Below are positions 29,072-64,000 of a DNA stretch of 64,000 nt, in pieces. Position 1 is the stretch's first letter. Every line of letters starts with the position of its first letter. Origin of the DNA: Chondrosia reniformis. Taxonomy: Eukaryota; Porifera; Demospongiae; Chondrillida; Chondrillidae. The position numbers and the translations under genes are program-made. The stretch spans positions 1,730,501-1,794,500 of the forward strand of contig OX359193.1 in assembly GCA_947172415.1 (NCBI GenBank). Direction: 5' to 3'. The notes below the pieces were generated by a model. The model was given only the letters and a program-made list of their open reading frames with translations, made no database searches and was not told where the DNA came from.

Positions 29072-30163
29072 TCAGTGGTGGCCTCTTTTAAAACAGTCCT
29101 GAAATATACCAAAATGAGCATGGAATCTTAATGAGTTTATCAAAAGGCTGTTCTCAAGTCTTGACCTGCAGCTCTGCTCCATGCGAACATGATTTACACA
29201 CTCATATTTCTGCAGAAAGTGATCCAGTGTGGTCAATCCAGGATGACATATTGAAAATTGAATATGGGCGATCCATTCATCTCTGGCCTTGCTTGAGGGA
29301 GCAGATATTTCAAATTCCTTGCCAGTTTCCCCACATGTCACTAGAAACCTGTGGTCATACTGAGAATATCCACTCACCCTTTGGACAACTGATCTACTTG
29401 TGATGCTGCAGCTTCCTTGTAGAATCGGCTTGCTGTCCAGAGTGTAATAAACCAATTGGCCTGGATACAATATAAACCGCCTTTCCTTCCAGTTTTTTAC
29501 CAAATGACCTTTCTTCATCATGACTCCCTGCTTTAAGATGTGTTTCTCTGATACCTCTGATAGTATATTGTTCAAAGCTGTGAGATGGCTTTCTTCTGAT
29601 GAATCAGTAAATGGTTGAATCACCTTATCGAGAAGACTCCAGAAATCACACTGTCCTTGTATAGTGTTAATTGGTAGGAGGTTTCTGCTATGTAGTCTTG
29701 AAATATCATCTACATTGCTAACTAGTCTGTGTAGAAGCCAAGCCGTTTGCATTGAATCTATAACCATACCAGTGGTGCTTAATACGCAAAACAACTTCCA
29801 TAACACAACAGAGCACTCTTTGGAAGGGCCTAAAACACAAAGATGAGATCGAAAGCTCTCAAAATCTTCCTCTACAAATCTATCCCAGCAGAAGGATTGG
29901 ATTGATGAGTCTAGTAGCTTCGAGTTAGCTCTTGGTATGACATGATCTCTTAAGTACTCCAAGAAGTCGTTACTACTCAGACTAGCTTTACTTATTTGAA
30001 ATTCAGCCAAGCTTCTTCGATTATGAGAAATAGAAAGAGCATCGCACAATCCTGCACAAAGATCGTTAAGCATGTCCTTCTTGGCTAGCATATCTCCACT
30101 ACCTCCCTTCCTTGCTAGGCAGGCGTGCACAAAGCGTAGACACCCGAAAGTAATGTCACTCAT
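29072..30163 (-). CDS. SWAP-70/DEF6-like PH-domain protein
   Basis: Single-exon frame of 363 aa starting at the ATG at 30163. The C-terminal third is a PH domain (about 208-305): LKQGVMMKKGHLVKNWKERR, then RFLVTCGETGKEFEISAP, ending ARDEWIAHIQFSI with the invariant Trp. The arrangement LKQG..KKGH..KNW.ER and FEISA..K..EW is that of SWAP-70 and DEF6, PH proteins that bind phosphoinositides and regulate Rac and actin. The N-terminal 200 residues correspond in size to the EF-hand-like region of those proteins, but no calcium-binding loop is obvious. The C-terminal coiled-coil half of vertebrate SWAP-70 (585 aa) is missing: the frame stops about 58 residues after the PH domain. Either this is a short relative or further exons were missed. 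Confidence 0.8.
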   Translation of the reverse strand: MSDITFGCLRFVHACLARKGGSGDMLAKKDMLNDLCAGLCDALSISHNRRSLAEFQISKASLSSNDFLEYLRDHVIPRANSKLLDSSIQSFCWDRFVEEDFESFRSHLCVLGPSKECSVVLWKLFCVLSTTGMVIDSMQTAWLLHRLVSNVDDISRLHSRNLLPINTIQGQCDFWSLLDKVIQPFTDSSEESHLTALNNILSEVSEKHILKQGVMMKKGHLVKNWKERRFILYPGQLVYYTLDSKPILQGSCSITSRSVVQRVSGYSQYDHRFLVTCGETGKEFEISAPSSKARDEWIAHIQFSICHPGLTTLDHFLQKYECVNHVRMEQSCRSRLENSLLINSLRFHAHFGIFQDCFKRGHH

Positions 30164-30407
30164 TATTTATGGGTTAAATAAATCGCTGCGATTCTGCTAC
30201 GTCCTTTTATACAACTTTTGTAGCCGCTGCTTGCACACATTACGTAATTGGGGAATGTTTCGAAAGTCTCGTGCATGACAGGGGGGCGACCTAGTCTGAT
30301 GAAATCAGACCCAAAACTTATGCAATACTTGCTCCAGTATTGCATAAGTTTTGGGTCTGATTTCATCAGACTAGGGGCGACCCGAGTGTTGTATCAGATT
30401 TCCCTGA
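30164..30407. promoter_or_regulatory. Shared divergent promoter region
   Basis: Only 244 bp separate the SWAP-70-like start (30163, minus) and the inferred armadillo-gene start (30408, plus), so a bidirectional promoter is likely. No TATA box is clear. An 82-bp foldback element occupies a third of it, ending 35 bases before the plus-strand ATG. Confidence 0.6.
30292..30373. mobile_element. 82-bp perfect foldback element with 9-bp target duplication
   Basis: Two perfect 38-bp inverted arms (30292-30329 and 30336-30373, starting TAGTCTGATG and ending CATCAGACTA) around the 6-base loop TGCTCC. It is flanked by the direct repeat GGGGCGACC (30283-30291 and 30374-30382). A 9-bp duplication is typical of Mutator-like insertion. 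Confidence 0.9.
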
Positions 30408-33400
30408 ATGGCCAGTCGTATATCTTTGTACAAATACTACGGTCACAAAGCTAACACTCCCACAGTGAGAGCCAAGGAGGTCACACAAGGTGGACATGAC
30501 ATGACCAACCATTCGTTTCCTATACAATCATATATGCACATACGTATGCTATTATATCCGCGTTGTACATGTGGAGTCATGAAAAGGCTTAGACCAGCCT
30601 TCTAATTATATTAGGCGGATTTTATGGCTACCTTCCACCTTTACAAGCGAGTACCTCTCTAGGATGGTTACTTGCTTATAATGGCTACTTCACTGAATCC
30701 CTAATATGTTTTAGAAACCTGATCATCCATACACCATTTTACTGTGTATATAGTCTATGGTTTATCCTCCTGATGTATGTACAGTATATGATGGTGGGTT
30801 GGTTAAGGGAGGTACACATGGTAGAGACATTCATTACCACGGTACTGTTGTAAGTTGGATGACTTTGGGCTGCAGTGTACAGCTTTGGTCACAGGGTAGG
30901 ATGATCTCTTCTATGTGTGTCAGGGTCACCTTAGGGAGATGTGCTGTATGTAGACCTATCTGATAGTTGAGGGAGGAGAGAGGTGTGTGTAATTGATCAG
31001 TTTGTTGTTTTGAATGTGTAGCTTTGCGTAGAGGAAGGAGAGCTGCCATTTTAGCAACTCGCCGAAGAGTGTTTCAAGGTGATGAAAGTGGTGAAAAGTC
31101 CTCAAGTGATGTAGATGTATGTAGGCAATCACAATAATTATACAGTATAAACAATAATTACATGTTTCAAGGAGCCCCCTCCTAATAAGCCTATATACTT
31201 TATTAATTATCTCCTGAGGTCTCTTTTAATGACCTTTGTACTCAGTCTAATTGTATATGAGTATATGAGAAAGTATGCATAACATAGCTTTATAAATCCA
31301 AATAGGGGCACATAATCCATCATGATGCATTACTTGTCGAGGAATGTTTATTATAGAATTGACCTAACATTTGTACAAACATGAACCTTCTGAATGGCAG
31401 TCAAAGCCAGGTTTGATTTCCAGCAATTGCTTCTTTCATGTGTTCCTTCTTATGTACTTTGAATACTTGTGGTTTGATTATCACTTTGATTTCTCATAAG
31501 TTCTACTTTGCTGGAGGGAAATATAAGAGAAATTGTGAAACCCAAAATGATTGGACATAAACACCACTTACTGAATCAAGTTATTGTATAGTCCAGCTCA
31601 CAGACCGTATTTCAAAGTGCCAACAGTATATTTCTTAAAATCAGCTGACATGTCTAAGACTTGTGATATTAAGGTAGCCTAGTAACCTATATCAGGTCTG
31701 TCCTCTCTTATTAGTAGTGTTGAAACACAATATGACTGCAAAGTGATTGCACAATAACCTCCCTCCTACTGCTCCTACTGTAATTGTAATTTTAGGTTGC
31801 TGTAGCCGACTTGAGAAAGGCCTTCACAAGAGAGGAAGCCTTGATTAGTTTGGTGAGGCTATTTGAAAGTGAGGACTGTGTGGAAAAGTTTTTAAAGTTA
31901 GTGTTTCAGTTATGGATGGTACACAATGAATAGTGTCTTGTGAATTTTATTATGTTGTTTCAAGTTGCATATTGAAATTAACACAAACATGTTTTGATGT
32001 AAGTTAACTAGACGAGGCATTTAAATTTTCATTATGCAGGATTGGGGGAGCACTCCATCGTTTAGCTGGCATATTTACTGGACACACCCCCCAGCATCAG
32101 ATATTGGCCGCCAAGTGCGTAACAAATATTGCTTCAACTTCATATGCTGAAAAGTTGATAAAGCCTCTTGGCTCATATCTAGTGGCATTTCTGTCTTCTC
32201 CGTATGTTGTACTGAAGGTATGTTGTATATATCCACATTGTCTATCTACCTGACTCTCCATCCACCAATGCACCTACCCATTATTCAACCTATTCATCCA
32301 TCCAGCCATCCGTCCGTCTTTTCATCCATCCAGCCATCCATCAGTCCATCCAGCCATCCATCCATGTACTCATCAATCCATGCTTTCATCCATCCAGTCA
32401 TCTATCCATCCACCCACCTTTCTTTCATCACTCTGTCCCTCTAGGATTATTCAGCTTGGGCAATAGGTAACATGGCAGGTGACAGCACTAAGTGCAGGGA
32501 GGCGCTGCTACACCTTGGAGCTATTCCTCCTCTAATTCAGGCCCTTACTTCTAATAACATGGCAGTTGTCTATTCCAGTCTGTTTGCTTTGAGAAACCTC
32601 ACTTACTTCCAAGAAGAGGAGATTATGAAGTTAGATGGATAACTAAAGTCATTGGCTGTTGCATAATGCAGTACGTATGTTGTGTACTTGTTTACAGGTG
32701 TGTGTGGTCATGTGATATTGCCGATGCATTGAAAGACTTGTTGCCAACATTGAACAGGGATGTTGAAGTATTGTGTGAAGGTCTATGGTTGATTGGCTAT
32801 TTGATACACAAGTTTGTTCAAAATGATTAAATTTAGTGAAGTTGTCAATAATTGTTAGCTTTCTTGCTGTAGTAAAGAATCTGTACAAGCCTTACAACAG
32901 AGACAGATATTGAACCAAGTAATTATGTTACTGCATGCAAAGTGCAAAGAAGAAGCAGACTGTAGTACAGTAGAAGTAAGATTACCAGTCTTTAACATCT
33001 TTTTATTACAACATGCAACCCCACATCTGCAATGAATGCAGTTTTCATGCAGGTCCTAGAGTACATAGTTTAGTGATTTGCAGTATAGTGCTTCCTAGTG
33101 AACCCCCCACTTTTTAGAAGATGCCATCGCCCCTGATTTATGAATATTTTGAATATGTGTATATATGTACATGCACACGCTGCCCTTAATTTTCCTAGAA
33201 GCTCCCCTTTGTCATGGGACTGCCAACTGTATACATAGTTATGTATACTGTTATTTTACTCTAACTCTGTCCCTTACTTGTATTATGTTTGCTTATTACT
33301 TAATCAGATTACCACTCTCCAATTAATTTGTATTTGCTACATACAGATTCTGACAGCTCTGTGTCGAATACTGGGAAATTCAATCGGTTATTTACCTGAA

Positions 33401-33579
33401 TTAGTTTCTATGCCAACATTTACAATAGAAGATTGCTTACATCAGCTAGTACAGCAAGTCACTGTACAGTAGGTTAAGCTGCACAAATAAATATCACACT
33501 ATAACTATTTCATTTTTGTTCTATACCTAGACACTTGAATAAGGAAGCTGATTGGGTCCTGAACAATCTTCAATGTTAG
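30408..33579 (+). CDS. TMCO6: TMCO6/importin-alpha-like armadillo-repeat protein
   Basis: Nine exons: 30408-30489, 31022-31116, 31796-31896, 32040-32217, 32445-32629, 32698-32811, 32873-32975, 33347-33468, 33531-33579. All phases agree and the total is 1029 nt (342 aa). The N-terminus is short and very basic ([17 protein letters not shown]), like an importin-beta-binding segment. Armadillo repeats follow, with hallmarks such as [42 protein letters not shown] and, at the end, EADWVLNNL. This pattern belongs to importin-alpha and the related TMCO6. The protein is shorter than importin-alpha (about 530 aa) or human TMCO6 (about 490 aa), so repeats may have been lost or more exons may exist. The first exon is the weakest call: its donor (CAAG, then GTGGAC) was chosen because it restores phase. 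Confidence 0.8.
32272..32425. repeat. (CATC)n-type tetranucleotide tract
   Basis: Imperfect catc/atcc repeats filling most of the intron between exons 4 and 5 of the armadillo gene. Confidence 0.85.
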
Positions 33580-34780
33580 TTACGTGTACCACACATACAT
33601 ACATACGTATATGGAACCTCATTTAGTGGTTGTCTGGGTTAGACAGTCAGTGAAGCAGATGTCCTTGGTTCTTTCACCTCCCTTCTGTAGTCTGTAGAGA
33701 GAAGTATGTATGGTAGTGTGTATTAGTGGGTACCAATAAAGTACTACACACATTTCTTTTAAATAAAATTATACTGACTTCAGTCCTCCATATGTCTGAG
33801 GATACACATATGTATATATAATATTGAGTGAATGTGTAGATAAAGCCTTTGAATTAGAGGGATGAGAGTTCTTTTAGGTAGGGAAGAGGGCATCTTAAAA
33901 AAAATTTTCCATCTTGAAGAAAGTCAATTTACCAATTAATGTTTAATAGCAGACCAACATTGAAATAGATTGCCCCTCTATATTGTATTTTGTCCCTTTG
34001 TGATATTTTCAATTAGAAACCCTGAGAGCTATGTATATGTATGTATACTTATGTGTGTTGTTCTTATACATATACACGTATTTTAAATAAATTATAATCT
34101 AAATTCTATTCTATAAAAGATATCTATCTGCACATATAAGCATGTACGTAGCTATTACATTTTCACATTAGGTGCCAAGGAAATCTTTAAAACAATTAAA
34201 TCTGATTTGGAAACATAAGAGATTCAAGAACTTGTAATGTACAGTGTATCAAGGACACCCACACAATAATAATATATATACCCCGTTGCCGGGGCAACCG
34301 CCTGTGTATATAATATATATAATATAGTACATTTTGTCTAATATGTTATATATATAATTAGCAAAGGAGGCAGCTGCAGCCAGTCATGAGACATGAGTGG
34401 GTGGGGGAAATCCAGAGTCAAATGTTGATGTAATCGTAATCAAAATGTTCACATTGACTTTAAATCTTAGTGAGAAGCAGAACATATAGCACAATATTGT
34501 TTTTGGTGGCTAGAGTGAGTGGTAAGTGATACTTCCTCAGAGTACATATTCCTGACTGGACCAAATGCTAACTGATCATGAGGTGTGTAATTGTCATGCA
34601 TCTTGTAATTGAATATACGGTACCATATCCAGTGTCATACAGGCTTATTACTCATTACTTTTTCATCTAACAATAGACTTATATAATATATTATGACTAT
34701 AAAATTTAAAGATGTAGAGTGCAATAGTAAGCTGACGCACAATTACATCCAATCTGGGAATATATATAGAGAGAACTAGA
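33580..34780. other. Convergent intergenic region
   Basis: Between the 3' ends of the armadillo gene and the EP400-like gene. AT-rich, no gene. At 34282-34297 a short hairpin, GTTGCCGGGGCAAC, belongs to the small element family also present near 4875 and 19100. Confidence 0.5.
33735..33740 (+). terminator. Poly(A) signal of the armadillo gene
   Basis: AATAAA 156 bases after the stop codon. Confidence 0.5.
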
Positions 34781-34786
34781 TTTATT
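34781..34786 (-). terminator. Poly(A) signal of the EP400-like gene
   Basis: AATAAA on the minus strand, 108 bases after the stop codon at 34894. Confidence 0.55.
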
Positions 34787-34893
34787 AAGAAGATTCTTGT
34801 GTTTCAATAACAAATGCAGGTCTAAATATGTACTTACAGTGTAATATGCAAAGCTACAGTGTAAATAAGGTATACTGTTAGCAAAGGAAACAG

Positions 34894-64000
<29,107 letters not shown>

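Noticed and set aside
30292..30373. Hairpin as a transcription terminator
   Set aside because: Intrinsic hairpin terminators are bacterial; the 9-bp duplication shows an insertion.

Overview
This window reads as animal genomic DNA: AT-rich, with many short spliceosomal GT-AG introns, genes packed on both strands, and a very high density of small transposons and minisatellites. Compact metazoan signalling and chromatin genes with short introns, recurrent TACGTA-type palindromes and many terminal-inverted-repeat elements fit a demosponge of the Amphimedon kind. That species guess is inference; 'early-branching animal' is safer.

Layout. (1) 1-3773, plus strand: 3' two thirds of an ERK5/MAPK7-type MAP kinase with a TEY activation loop. 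(2) 3774-6382: intergenic, ending in a 54-bp minisatellite. (3) 6383-20593, plus strand: a complete 18-exon GAP1-family Ras GTPase-activating protein (C2-C2-RasGAP-PH-BTK zinc motif), whose exon phases close to a continuous 866-codon frame. (4) 20884-23321, plus strand: secreted proteinase K-like subtilase, 3 exons. (5) 23709-24878, plus strand: intronless type II membrane sulfotransferase. (6) 24879-29071: gene-poor, with a 24-bp minisatellite, a retroelement-like tail and diverged duplications. (7) 29072-30163 minus and 30408-33579 plus: a divergent pair, a SWAP-70/DEF6-type PH protein and a TMCO6/importin-alpha-like armadillo protein, sharing a 244-bp promoter that carries a perfect 82-bp foldback insertion. 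(8) 34894 to beyond 64000, minus strand: an EP400/Domino-type SWI2/SNF2 chromatin remodeller (helicase, PPTPP segment, SANT-like segment, Gln/Ser/Pro-rich tail), about 29 exons in the window.

The introns of the EP400-like gene hold the most interesting material. One 6.2-kb intron contains an apparently intact 3421-bp Kolobok-type DNA transposon with TTAA target duplication and 15-bp terminal repeats. It encodes a 708-aa THAP-domain transposase and, convergently on the other strand, a 173-aa cysteine-rich protein resembling the C-terminal zinc 'ballast' domain of the P2X7 receptor. Beside it lies a 2.5-kb frameshifted fragment of a giant cadherin. Other introns hold two pogo/Tigger relics, a 697-bp Mutator-like foldback with 9-bp target duplication, and a dispersed ~190-240 bp repeat (about nine copies here) with a conserved hammerhead-ribozyme-like core. 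An intron of the RasGAP gene holds a TA-flanked MITE whose interior has expanded into about 22 copies of a 41-bp satellite.

The host genes share signalling themes (MAPK, Ras-GAP, PH adaptor) and nuclear functions (remodeller, importin-like protein), but nothing in the sequence shows that they act as one pathway. Exon boundaries come from reading splice sites and checking that phases agree; no alignment or transcript data were used.
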